From Paracentrotus lividus (taxonomy: Eukaryota > Echinodermata > Echinoidea > Camarodonta > Echinidae): a stretch of 64,000 nt of DNA. The stretch spans positions 42,308,025 through 42,372,024 of the forward strand of contig CALNVZ010003434.1 in NCBI GenBank assembly GCA_940671915.1. The letters are read 5' to 3'. Made by a program: the position numbers and the translations under genes. Shown in pieces: positions 24,979-36,654 of the stretch. Under the pieces are notes generated by a model. It saw nothing but the letters and a program-made list of their open reading frames with translations, had not been told where the DNA came from and ran no database searches. Within the stretch, counting starts at the first letter, position 1; the number at the start of each line of letters is the position of its first letter.

Positions 24979-25698
24979 AAAGGGGGTATCTCACTGAGTT
25001 GCGAACCCAAGTGAACGAAACGAAGCAAATTTAGAGAGTGCAGTTAATATATATAGTCTAATTATCACCGTTTCAGTAGATAGGCCTATCGACGTGAGAC
25101 ATTTTCTTTTTTATGTGTTTTCTGAAAATAAATAATTCGCCAAGAACAAATTTTGAACACGTTCAAACTTTCCTGGCGAATTTATTTTGTCAAAGGTTGC
25201 AAGGTTAGCGTATTACTCTGTCTGTAAAAATAGTTGAATATGTTTTTACTCCAGCAACAGTCTATGGAAACTAAATTTGAATCGGATCAAAAATCATTTT
25301 TACTCGATAAAAAAATAAAATTTTCCAAAAATATGTTTGAAAATAATGATAATAATCCAGCATATATGGATGTCTACGATTGATGTCATTAACAATAAAC
25401 GCAAATTAAACATTCCGATTTCACACCTTTTCATTTGGCAAAGTTCCAATTCAGACGCGTTTTCTTTAATATTTATGTTTTGCTCGGGTCAACAAAAAGG
25501 GGCTCAAACTTGTGAAAAATGATGCCATATGTCAGATTAGTGTCCACAAATCGAGTCGAGTCGAGTAATTTTGATTACTATTTCAGACAATATTATACCA
25601 TTTCTTTTCGCATGCCTCGCAAAGTGCACATGTTATATTGCTCACAATTTTCAGACGAGTGACAGCGAAAGGTAATTTCAATTACAAAAGAATATGTC

Positions 25699-26118
25699 TT
25701 TTTGAAAGTGACCCGTACGAGTGCAGCCAAGTGCAAGCGCGGATCAAAAAAAAAAAATCGAATTGAATGCATTTCTCGGGCCCAATTGTCTGGGGACAAA
25801 AGCCGCTCAATTATACTTTCATTGTATGACGTCCGCTACTGAAGTGGGGATCTTTTATCTACCCATCTGCACGGGAGATCCAGTTGGGCACAGGCATGCC
25901 CGATATATTTTCTCCTCGCGGCTTTGAGGCAATATCAAGCACAAAGGAGGTATATCCCAGAAGGTACAAGCCCTGAAGATCTCGCTAGCGGGATTCGTTT
26001 GATCTTGCCTCAAAGCCGGAGGAGAAAATATGTCGGGCATGTGCTCAACTGGATCTCCCGTGCAGATGGATAGACAAAAGATCCCCACTTGGCTGCACTC
26101 GTATGGGTCATTTTCAAA
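25699..26118. mobile_element. Palindromic MITE next to the split-repeat element
   Basis: Ends tttttgaaagtgacccgta and its complement (26090-26118); inner arms include gggagatccagttg and the complement. It sits exactly between the left arm of the outer foldback and repeat A1 of the next element. One arm has an extra stretch near 25738-25835. Confidence 0.7.
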
Positions 26119-26341
26119 ATTTATTTACGTGCGTTACGGAGTATAGCACGTAAATCTTGTTTAAACGTATTTAAGTGTATAACGGAAGTCTGAATGTATT
26201 TCAGCTGGCGGTGAAATACGTCAAATAGTTGTTATTTGCATTTGAAAAGGTAAATGGAATTGGGCGCGAGTTGAAGCGTGTTCGAAAGAGTAGGAAGCTT
26301 CATTCTAGCTTTGCAAGCACACTAGCATGGACGTTTTCTTT
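26119..26341 (+). repeat. Split direct repeat A1
   Basis: Begins atttatttacgtgcgtta; matches 32817-33039 almost base for base. Confidence 0.85.
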
Positions 26342-27296
26342 GGAGCCAATTTAAGTTTGAACTCCGTACAACATCAAATATCCAGAATTGCACGATAAAG
26401 ACTTCTCTGAGTTTGAATTTATATTCCTCAACTTTTAACTTGGAAGATGTCACAGCCTAAGCAGAAATCGGATATTACCGACAAATCGATGATATTAATT
26501 TCAGCCGGAATGCGAGGGAATGAGGAAAAGGCGGTCAATTCAAACGTATGGGCACCGGACAACATGAAGCCAAAGAAAGACGGGTTACAATTTCAGATAA
26601 GTGTACTTTTATATCAATATGACTACGACCCTGATAGCAGAGTGACGTCTTAAAGACGTCTTAAAGACGTCAGGTCAGACGTCTTAAAGACGTCAGGAAA
26701 AGACATCTTTATGACGTAAATTTGCACCCACGTTTGACGTCTTAAAGACATCGTATTTTTACGTCATTATTACGTCTAAAACTGACATCTTTATGACGTA
26801 AAAATACGACGTCTTTAAGACGTCAAACGCGGGTGCAAATTTACGTCATAAATTTTTTTTTCTGACGTCTTTAAGACGTCACTGTGCTATCAGGGATGTT
26901 GACATTAATACTGAGTCCTATCCTATCCTATCCTAACCTATCCTAATATTATAACCTATGCTGTCCTACACAAAGGCCCTATTATACTGGCAGTGTGTCC
27001 GGTCCTGCTATATAAAGTGCTACAGACAAATGTTTGAAGAAAGACAGTTACTATTAAATTACACTTTTGTTAATGAAATATGAAGAATTGTCATTATGAA
27101 GCACCTTGAAATTGTGTTATACATAATATGATAATAATTTAAAACAATTTTGATTATGTCAATAAGCCAAATGCCGGTTACATGGCTTAAAATTGCATAT
27201 TTCTATCCATTTTCCCCTTTTTTCAAATCTCAGAATACTGCTTATAAATATTAATGACCAACAGAAACATTGTATTTTGGTCAAAATGAAAGCAAA

Positions 27297-28545
27297 AAGT
27301 TGTCTTATAGACGTTTTAAAGACGTCTTAAAGATGTCGTATTTTGGTCAAAAAATGACAAGAAAAGTGGTCTTATAGACGTCGTAAAGACATCAAAAAGT
27401 TATCTTATAGACGTTTTAAAGACGTCTTAAAGATGTCATATTTTGGTCAAAAAATGACAAGAAAAGTGGTCTTATAAACGTCGTAAAGACGTCTGAAAGA
27501 TATCGTATTTGGGTAAAAAATAGGCAAAAAAGTTGTCTTATAGACGTTTTAAAGACGTCTTAAAGATGTCGCATTTTGGTCAAAAACTGACAAGAAAAGT
27601 GGTCTTATAGACGTCGTAAAGACATCAAAAAAGTTGTCTTATAGACGTATTAAAGACGTCTTAAAGATGTCATATTTCGGTCAAAAAATGACAAGAAAAG
27701 TGGTCTTATAAACGTCGTAAAGACGTCGTAAAGATATCGCATTTGGGTAAAAAATAGACAAAAAAGTTGTCTTATAGACGTTTTAAAGACGTCTTAAAGA
27801 TGTCGCATTTTGGTCAAAAACCGACAAGAAAAGTGGTCTTATAGACGTCGTAAAGACATCAAAAAAGTTGTCTTATAGACATTTTAAAGACGTCTTAAAG
27901 ATGTCGTATTTTGGTCAAAAAATGACAAGAAAAGTGGTCTTTAGACGTCGAAAGACATCAAAAAGTTGTCTTATAGACGTTTTAAAGACGTCTTAAAGAT
28001 GTCATATTTTGGTCAAAAAATGACAAGAAAAGTGGTCTTACAAACGTCGTAAAGACGTCTTAAAGATATCGTATTTGGGTAAAAAATAGACAAAAAAGTT
28101 GTCTTATAGACGTTTTAAAGACGTCTTTAAAGATGTCGTATTTTGGTCAAAAACTGACAAGAAAAGTGGTCTTATAGACGTCATAAAGACATCAAAAAGT
28201 TGTCTTATAGACGTTTTAAAGACGTCTTAAAGATGTCATATTTGGTCAAAAATGACAAGAAAAGTGGTCTTATAAACGTCGTAAAGACGTTCTTAAAGAT
28301 ATCTATTTGGGTAAAAAATAGACAAAAAAGTTGTCTTATAGACGTTTTAAAGACGTCTTAAAGATGTCGTATTTTGGTCAAAACTGACAAGAAAAGTGGT
28401 CTTATAGACGTCGTAAAGACATCAAAAAGTTGTCTTATAGACGTTTTAAAGATTGTCGTATTTTGGTCAAAAAATGACAAGAAAAGTGGTCTTATAGACG
28501 TCGTAAAGACATCATAAAGAGAAGTCATATTACTGTCATAATTTT
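27297..28545. repeat. gacgtc minisatellite with alternating unit lengths
   Basis: Eleven units begin with gttgtcttatagacg (27300 to 28428). Spacing alternates mostly between about 100 and about 132 bp, a higher-order period near 233 bp. Each unit contains tttaaagacgtcttaaag, ttttggtcaaaaa and acaagaaaagtggtctta. Confidence 0.9.
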
Positions 28546-28646
28546 TTGCTCCAAAAATAGAAAATTAACGTCTTTGAAAGTCATTACCAAGAAGACATAA
28601 TCACATCGCATAGAAACATGTAAAGATATTTAAATATCAGATTCTA

Positions 28647-29262
28647 TTAAAAGGAGGAGTCCGGGCTGAAAGTGAAAAATTTGTTAAATTAAGTAAAATT
28701 CATCAAGCACAAACATGAAAATTTCATCAAAATCGGATGAAAAATAGCAAAGTTATGCATTTTTTAGGTCTTGATTTTTTTTTGTAAAACAGTTCTTGCA
28801 ACTGTTTCATTGTCTCATTTGAATATTTGAATATTCAAATGAGCAAACTGATGATGTCACAGTCCCCCTACTTCTTGTGTAATTTTATTATATGAAATCC
28901 TATTTATCTCATTTTTTCATTATATTGCGTATACAGAAAAATCTGTCCCTCATACTGAAATAAGTAAAGCACTTGTGACCTTGAACATTCCACAAGGATT
29001 AATCCGTGCTTTTATGTCCTTGGGGCAGAAAATCTTGATAATTAGTATTTCATACAATAAAATACAAAGAAAGTAGGGGGACTGTGACATCATCAGTTTG
29101 CCATATTTGAATGAACTGTTTTCTAAAAAATTCAAACCCTAAGAAAATTCATAACTTTGCTATTTCTTATCCGATTTTGATGAAATTTTCAGCATTGAGC
29201 TTTTTCGATTTTACTTTATTTTTCTTATAATGCAAACTCCAGCCCGGATGAGTCCTTTAATC
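28647..29262. mobile_element. Palindromic MITE inside the gacgtc element
   Basis: Ends aaaggaggagtccgggctg and the complement of cagcccggatgagtcc; inner pair ggggactgtgacatcatc and its complement. It shares aactttgctattt and tccgattttgatgaaa with 11246-11823, so it is the same family. This is the innermost level of the nest. Confidence 0.8.
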
Positions 29263-29959
29263 GTTTTTACGACGTCGTTAAGACATCACAAAGATGTCGT
29301 GTTTACGACAGTATGACGAGTTGACCAGTTTTGACCAGTTTAAGACGTCTTTAAGACGTCAGTCTGCTATCAGGGTTTCGATGAAAAGAGGATTCTCACA
29401 GTCAGAGATGTTGAGTATTCAGCAAGTATGTTTGCCCAGTATATATTGCGTCATGGACAAGTGGCTGATAAGACAGATAATTCAAACTTTTCAAAGACAA
29501 ACCATTCTATCACATGAGTAATATTACCGTCGGTAATACAGTGTGGAGCAGTCATCTCGTCAATTAATTCATGGACTAATGCAGCTCCAGAAGACGCACA
29601 TCAAAAGTGTAACTCATAACAGTTTGCAACAAGGAGAGAGAGGATTGGAGATTTCTGGAGCAAATTACCATATAGTCACTCTGTTCATGTTGGGCGGCAT
29701 AAGAAGAATATCATTTCATCATTAGATAGTTTTCAGAGAACAGGCAAGTCCGTATTTCCGAGTAAAATATTTCAGCTAAAATCGGATTAATATCAATCAT
29801 GGACCCGCGTTTTTTCATAGTGATTTTGTTAAAATAGAATTATTGGTCTAAATAATTTAAATAATTGATGACGCAGTCACTTCAGAAAAGAAAATCAGGC
29901 TTGTTGAGTAAATGTTTCAAATGCTGGGTTATTGAAATTAAATTTACAACATCAAGCGG

Positions 29960-30062
29960 GTTACATAGACCCTACATAAGTATCATGTTTCTGTGCGCTT
30001 TGGGTGCCTCATTTAGGCAGAGAAGTTGCGCTTTATAAATCAAGAATTATTATTATTACATT
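29960..30062 (+). mobile_element. SINE-like tail
   Basis: gtgcctcatttaggcag, then gcgctttataaatcaag and an (ATT)n end. The same kind of tail, gcgctatataaatgtaac plus (ATT)n, is at 36555-36592. No tRNA-like head could be defined. Confidence 0.4.
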
Positions 30063-30899
30063 TCTTTTTGTGAATTTGGTTTAAAAAAAAAAAAAAAATA
30101 AATAAAATTTTAAAATTTAGATTGCTAACTATCAGGAGCAACCAAATTTTGTTATTATATTGTCAAACTGGTAAATATGACTGCTTTGTGATGATAAGAA
30201 CGGTATAGGGCCATAAGCATTTTTTGTTGTTGAAAATTCAGACATTATAGTTTTAGTTTTGTAAAAGAATTGAATAAAATAATAAAATGTAAGGAATATG
30301 GAGTGTAGGCCTACGGAAAGAAAATGATGACGAATTAATCCGTTGGGTACTGAGCCCGAATATATTCGGGCTGAGGTCTATGGGAAATGTGTGTTATAGC
30401 CAAATTAGCTCGTCTCCAACAGGAAATTTTTTCTTTTAAATCTTAATTTTGATTTGAATAACGGCCAGTTCCAGAAATACAGGCAGTTGAAGATTTTACA
30501 CGAATTAAATCCTGACAAATGTATTGTATCAAAAGCTGAGATCTCAGAAGTGTCAAAAATGAAGAGTATTTCATTACGTTCACATTTCGCTCTAAATATT
30601 ACTATACAAGAAGAACAAACATGTTCAGTATTATAGGATTTTTCCTTGATAGCCTATTGAAAATAACAAGGAGATTAGACGTATAAAGCTTTTTAAAGTT
30701 TTTTCGTGCACTAAAAGATGAACGAATAATGTTTATGATAGGACTTCACCAGATACTTCTTTAGAGAGAAATGTTCATTTTGAGAATAACGATAATATTG
30801 TGAATTAGTTTTAATTAATTTACAATGAGATGATAGTCTGGAAGGACAAGTTTGTTGAGACTTGGACATGAATATTAAAAAGAAAGCCAATGGGCATGA

Positions 30900-31290
30900 T
30901 ATGAACAATGTGGTGATAGCCTGGTAGTGGCAAGTCTGGTAGGACTCGGGGCAACAAGTTATATGACAGCCTTGAAGGGCTGGTCTGTTCAGATTAGTAT
31001 AGTTAACATGATTAACAACATATTATGAACAACGTATAGTGATAGCATGTAAGGCCAAGTCTATAAGGACTCGGGACATCAGAGGTATGTATGCTAATGA
31101 ACATGCAATGGACATGATGAGCATTGTAGTCGGGACATCTGAGGTATGTATTCTAATGAAAACGCTATGAACAACGTGGTGACAGCCTGGATGTCGAGTC
31201 TGTATGTAAGGTGCATGATATGAACAATGAGGTAATAGCCTGGAAGGGCTGGAAGTTTGTTGAAACTCTCGGGCATCTGAGATATCATAA
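30900..31290. repeat. Degenerate tandem repeat
   Basis: Irregular units with gatagcctgg, aagtctgtaaggactcgggacatc and tatgaacaacg. Lies in the interior of the split-repeat element; the rest of 30062-32704 shows nothing recognisable. Confidence 0.5.
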
Positions 31291-32704
31291 TTTTATTAAC
31301 CATTATAAGTGACGATTTAACGCTTGGAAATATAAGTCATTAAGTTATGGATCATCAGAGAGTGAATTGTTCCTAACAATATGAAGGATTAAACCTATAT
31401 CCAGATGTTTAAAGTAAAAATTATTTCAAGATAATTCTTTGAAAGATTCTTACTATACATGTAGAGAATACGAATAACCCATTTCGAGTATTATGGGTGG
31501 ACAATCGAATCTGTCACGTCCTTATTGCTTTGCATTTTGAGAGAAAAGTAAAGTAAAAAATTTAATATAGATAAAGTTTCAATGTTGAAGATGGAGGATA
31601 GTCAGTAGTCGGTAAAGTACAAGAAAATGTTTTTATATCCAGCCTGGAAGAGTAGAATAGATTTTACCGGAAGATTCGAACGTGATCTCAAAGATCTTTA
31701 TATGTTTATAATGTATATTTTAATTGGAAACTGCTGCTATATAAACACACCAGTTATTAACATTATAGAGGATATGGTTGAATACATGTTTGACACAATC
31801 AGACATAAACATGAGAGAAAAGACTCGAAAAGAAGAAGACAGGGAAAATTTTTATTTTAGCGTGAAAGGGCGTTCTGTTTTGAAGCAGATGAAGTAATAA
31901 TAGTAATTAATGCTGCTTATTATAGTCATGACTATGATGACACTGAAAATAAAGTTATGGTTTGCACCATAAATCATATACACTGATATAAATTATACAA
32001 TATGAATAGGATATGAAGAGGAAATTTGTTGATTGTGATAATTGATTACGCTCGTTGAAAGAAATTTGTATATAAATGTTAATTTTTATCTAGGTAGGGT
32101 AGTAATGACGGAAAATGTAAGATCAGGGTGAAAATATGTCATGGATATATTTTTAAAGCTTATTTTAGTAAATTGTTATTGTCGAAATCTATACTGACAA
32201 TGACACTTGAATATTAACAGAAATGTATAGGCCTTCGGGTGTTCTGAGGATATTCGAGATGTTCCTTTTTTATAACGAATCTATGAATCCTTTTGCTTAG
32301 CACAAACATCTTGGAAAAAGATGGAATCGTTTTTAAATAACAGTTTATATAGATGAGGTCCATGTAAGATTGACATGTAATGGTAACATTGACGAGTTTT
32401 ACAGCATTTGCATTACGTATGTTACAAATCGTTAAGTACATAAAGGACACAATGACAACTTTCAAAAATGTGTTTGTATTTCATAAAGGTTGCGTGACAA
32501 TTAACACATTGATTAATTCACCGCTTTTCTTTTATCTGAAATAAGATATGTTTAACGCTTGGCATAGGTTCGCGAATCCTGGAAATAAGAGTGCAATTAA
32601 TTACTGAGGATTTCAACTTCACGTTCAAATTAAGATGATTTATGTAACGACCATTTATTTTAATAGTTAAATATGAATCAAAGCACGCCCTTTTTTGTGG
32701 TAGC

Positions 32705-32817
32705 CTAGTAGATCGGCAAGCTTCTCCCAAAATAAGTAGTATTTTGTGTGTTTCTTAAAGTAAGAAGTTTCTTGTAAGAGTGTATTGGACGTTATTAACG
32801 TCAATGGAGTGTGAACA
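32705..32817 (+). repeat. Split direct repeat B1
   Basis: Begins ctagtagatcggcaagc and ends gagtgtgaaca; matches 33649-33762 with about one indel. It abuts A2. Confidence 0.85.
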
Positions 32818-33039
32818 TTTATTTACGTGCGTTACGGAGTATAGCACGTAAATCTTGTTTAAACGTATTTAAGTGTATAACGGAAGTCTGAATGTATTTA
32901 TGCTGGCGGTGAAATACGTCAAATAGTTGTTATTTGCATTTCAAAAGGTAAATGGAATTGGGCGCGAGTTGAAGCGTGTTCGAAAGAGTAGGAAGGTTCA
33001 TTCTAGCTTTGCAAGCATACTAGCATGGACGTTTTCTTT
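32817..33039 (+). repeat. Split direct repeat A2
   Basis: Near-identical to A1 at 26119-26341; begins where B1 ends. Confidence 0.85.
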
Positions 33040-33648
33040 TTCAGAAAATATAAAAAGGAAATCACGAAATCTTTGATTTAATTGTATTTAACTATCTTCC
33101 AACATTAATTCTAATGATTGTAGTTCACATGGGTCATAATGAAATTTAATAAGAGTACCAAGGAAAGATTCGTTATCCAGAAGAAGTTTTCAACTATATT
33201 TCGTCAAAATAACGATGTTCAGGAATTGTTTTGTGTTTATGCCCATATGGTTTTTTTCCAGAGTTTTTGCGCTTATTAGTTTTTATCTCTGGTTTTTTTT
33301 TTGACCGCGGGCATGGAGCGAGTGTAGCCCCGGTAGGAACAGGTCCTAAAACGTTTTACAGGACAAGCTGTTTAGTAAGAAATTAATACTGATAATATCA
33401 GTTTCATGTTTAAAAAAGACAAAGTGTCAGTGGTAGATCGGAATACCATTCGAAGAGTTATTTTGTATCCAATTATACAAAAACAAACAGTCGGTTCCTA
33501 AGATTAGAATTTAGAAATTCTGAAGATTAATTTGATCAATCTCGTTTTATGATATTGTTATGCATAAGATTATTGTATGTACTATGTATTATGTATTAAG
33601 AATCTATTGTTATAAAATATAATGAGAATAAAGTGTCGGCTCCTCGTG

Positions 33649-33762
33649 CTAGTAGATCGGCAAGCTTCTCCCAAAATAAGTAGTATTTTGTGTGTTTCTT
33701 AAAGTAAGAAGTTTCTTGTAAGAGTGTATTTGGACGTTATTAACGTCAATGGAGTGTGAACA
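33649..33762 (+). repeat. Split direct repeat B2, right end of the element
   Basis: Copy of B1. The arm of the outer foldback resumes at the next base, so this marks the element's right border. Confidence 0.85.
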
Positions 33763-34745
33763 GGAGATATTCTTTTGTAATTTAAATCACTTTTGGCTAC
33801 CACTCGTCTGAAAATTGTGGACAATAATTTGACATATTTACATCATAAGTGGTAAATTTAACAAGTTTGAGCCCCTTTTTGTTGACCTGAGCAAAACATT
33901 AACATGATTAATGAAAGGAAACGCGTCTGAATTGGAACTTTGCCAAATGAAAAGGTGTGAAATCGGAATGTTTTATTTCAACATCAATCGAAGACACTCG
34001 AAGATGCTGGATTATTATGATTTTCAAACGTATTTTGGGGAAATTAAACATTTTTATCGAGTAAAAATGAATAATTTTTTTTTTATCCGATTCAAATTTA
34101 GTTTTGACCCTTTCCATAGACTGTTGCTGGAGTAAAATCATATTCAAACATTTTTACAGAATATTTACGCTTGCAACCTTTGACAAAATAAATTCGCCAG
34201 GAAAGTTTAAACGTGTTCAAAAATTTGTTTTGAAAGGAAATTCCAGGCCAATCAAAACTAACCTAGTAAAAAAAAAAAAAAAAAATCCGTCATTCGCCAA
34301 TGCAGGACAAAAGACATTCCTGTTTGTCGACTCCATTCATTTTAGAAGTTCGCTGCATTCCGAGATACCCCTTTGTCCAGGAAACACATATCAAAAGAAA
34401 ATGCCTCACGTCGATAGGCCTACCTACTGAAACGGTGATAATTAGACTGTCTATATTTACGGCACTCTCTAAATCCGCTTTGTTCGCTTGGGTTCGCAAC
34501 TCAGTGATATATTTAGTGGTCAACTATAGCTAGGTAGGCAGCTCTGAAGAAATTTATCAACATGATTAAGCAACAATAGGATCACCAAGAATGTCACCAT
34601 CTACATTTTCTGACTGGAGTTTCTTATGTAAATGGTTTTGGGTGAATAGGCTCATGCCAGTCATGTGGAGGAAAAAATACCTGAATAATAATAAGCTTTA
34701 GTACATTGGCACGCCAGATAACTTATGAAGGTTTTGTGAGTAAAG

Positions 34746-35530
34746 GGCCTGTCCACAGAAGGTGATCGTTGTGGCGACAACTTAGGAACTAGCTGTCCCC
34801 TATCATTTCGTAAATTATCGCGTCTGTCGCCAAAAGAGACGTAGCGAAATTCAGTTCGCCGTTGGATTTTCAACGAGTTAAACAATAGCCGGCGTCAGTA
34901 AGGTTGACGCCAATGACCGTAGCCTATCTTCTCTTGTCAGGACAAGGTGTTATCGTAGCTTGTCGCCAGATGTATCATGTTAAGCGGCAGGCAATGGTGA
35001 TCAGTTGTACGTTGCCGCAATAGAGTGTACGTTGCACCATTAAGTTAAAGCAAACCAAACTGCCGGTTAAAGCCGCTACGGCCTTTGTCGCCAACTTATT
35101 TCATAAAAATCCGACTCTGCCTCCTATTCAGAAACTGTGCAGTTGCCGCAAATTTTTGAAATTTTCAAAAATCACTCACGAACCAAATTATAGTGCATGT
35201 CTTTTGGCGGACTTAGAGGACAATCACGATCCTAAAGGCGACATACCGCCGTCAGGTAAAAACACTCGATCACCTGCTGCGGTCTCAAGGATCGCCACAG
35301 TACGCAAGTTCGGTTGATATTAAGCTGCGACAAAAGAAGTCCAGCCGCAAGATGCGCGAAGGTCTAGGCTAGTGTATTGTGCGGAATCAAGCCGTTGTTA
35401 TAGCCTAGAGTCATAACGTAGATAGAGTGGTAAGTACGTTTATGGCCTACGGTCAATAACGACCCTGGCACGATTTTGGCAGTTTTTGACAGACGCCGGT
35501 TGTCGCCACAGCGATCGCCTCCTGTGGGAC
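34746..35530. mobile_element. Foldback with gtcgccacagcgatcg ends
   Basis: Left ctgtccacagaaggtgatcg, right the complement of gcgatcgcctcctgtgg. Two direct copies of a 150-180 bp block (cgtcaggtaaaaacactcg and following, 35250-35400 and 35530-35705) overlap its right border. Non-coding. Confidence 0.6.
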
Positions 35531-36399
35531 AGGAAGCCATCAGGTAGAAAACACTCGATCGCCAGTGTCAGTCGCGAGGATCGCCACAGTGCGCAAGTTC
35601 ATATTTTGGTTGATTTTATGCTGCGACAAAAGAAGTCGAGCCGGGATATGCGCGAAGGTCGAGGCTATTGTATTATCGGATACAAGCTATTGTTAGTCTA
35701 TTGTTTGCGTGGAAGCAAGGGAAATTTGTTATTCCAGGAAAATTTTGTTGACATATTTATGGAAATCACCATGATCAGAGGTACTCATACCCTTGAGGGA
35801 ACCCAGTCATATTTCTTAATTAAGAAGCATGATTGTAATTTTTTTCTCGAAATAGCAACCTGAAATAGTTCTCGCAAGTGCCCACAGGCTTTTTTTCATG
35901 TGCCTTCTGTTGGGTTTGTCCATGAGGTTGCATGGTCTTTGAGTTGTCTTCTGATTCTGCAACTCCCTAGACGCATTTCTTGTGGGATTCTTGTCGGGAC
36001 TTTTAATTTTTCTCTGCCGAATATTCATACCGATGTTATTGAATACAATAACCGCATTATCCACATTTTCTGGTCCCTTCTGCAACGGTTCAGCGCTTCT
36101 TAAGAAGTACCAGATGTAAAACACCTTGAAAAAATCTCAATGGACATGGCAAGAAGTTAATGTGTCTCCTTAGATTACCAAATAAGCCTCCTTTGAGTCC
36201 CAAAACAGCCCACGTACAACAATCAAAGCTAAAAATGTACACCACTGACCAGCCAGGGAAGAAGTTAAAAAAAAAGAAAGAAAGAAAGAAAAAAAAGAAG
36301 AAGAATACTGCATAGACAATGTCAGAGGGGACCTATGTCGGACACTGTCCCATAAGGACCCTAGTTTTGCAGTTTGACCCACGGGGGGGGGGGGGGGGG

Positions 36400-36592
36400 T
36401 TGGGCTCTAAGAAGTTCTTGAGATCAGCTGAACCAGGATTTTACCTCCTGGGCCATGATTATAAAAGTTAATGAGACACCTTTCGGGGTAGCCTAGCTAA
36501 GCCGGGTAATAATTAGTTAACACTATAAGCACTTAGAAACACCAAGGTTGATATATGTATTAAGCGCTATATAAATGTAACTATTATTATTG
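36400..36592 (+). mobile_element. SINE-like insertion
   Basis: Ends aagcgctatataaatgtaac followed by (ATT)n. It is preceded by a G18 run at about 36384-36401. Head uncertain. Confidence 0.4.
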
Positions 36593-36654
36593 CATTGACG
36601 CTCATTGACGCTCCAGCGACAATGCTATGTTATCGTTCCATATTCCTTTTCCGT

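Larger units (their letters stand above)
26629..29375. mobile_element. gacgtc-rich foldback inserted in the split-repeat element
   Basis: Ends CCCTGATAGCAGAGTGACG and its complement at 29356-29375. A third inverted copy of the end at 26876-26895 closes a smaller 267 bp palindrome (26629-26895), so two sizes of element can be read. The body is built of the self-complementary word gacgtctttaagacgtc and an array at 27297-28545. No coding frame. Confidence 0.8.
26119..33762 (+). mobile_element. Split-direct-repeat element, PAT/Ngaro (DIRS)-like, fossil
   Basis: Two direct repeat pairs are arranged A1 (26119-26341), B1 (32705-32817), A2 (32817-33039), B2 (33649-33762). B1 and A2 touch, and B2 forms the right end. 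This A1-B1A2-B2 order is the hallmark of tyrosine-recombinase retroelements of the PAT/Ngaro type, in which B1A2 equals the joined ends of a circle. A copies differ at about five of 223 bases and B copies at about one, so insertion looks fairly recent. No reverse transcriptase or recombinase was recognised in the interior, which is AT-rich: either a non-autonomous derivative or a broken copy. A 2.7 kb palindromic element is inserted in it. An ordinary LTR layout does not fit. Confidence 0.6.
24979..34520. mobile_element. Outer foldback, arms 24979-25698 and 33763-34520
   Basis: The ends tcactgagttgcgaaccc and its complement, a ggcctatcgacgtgag block, and tttgccaaatgaaaagg-type blocks occur in reverse order in the two arms, down to acaaaagaatat at the centre. 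The arms are about 720-760 bp and moderately diverged. All sequence between 25699 and 33762 consists of later insertions. Confidence 0.8.

Noticed and set aside
27297-28545. CRISPR-like array
   Set aside because: Units are long, similar throughout with no unique spacers, and the DNA is eukaryotic.
26119-33039. A1 and A2 as the two LTRs of an ordinary LTR retrotransposon
   Set aside because: A second repeat pair (B1, B2) has B1 touching A2 and B2 forming the right end, which an LTR layout does not give; the split-repeat reading explains all four.
35816-36124. 102-codon minus-strand frame as a Tc1-type transposase
   Set aside because: The peptide has no catalytic motif I can recognise; it sits in the arm of a foldback with a similar frame in the other arm, so only the inverted repeat is claimed.
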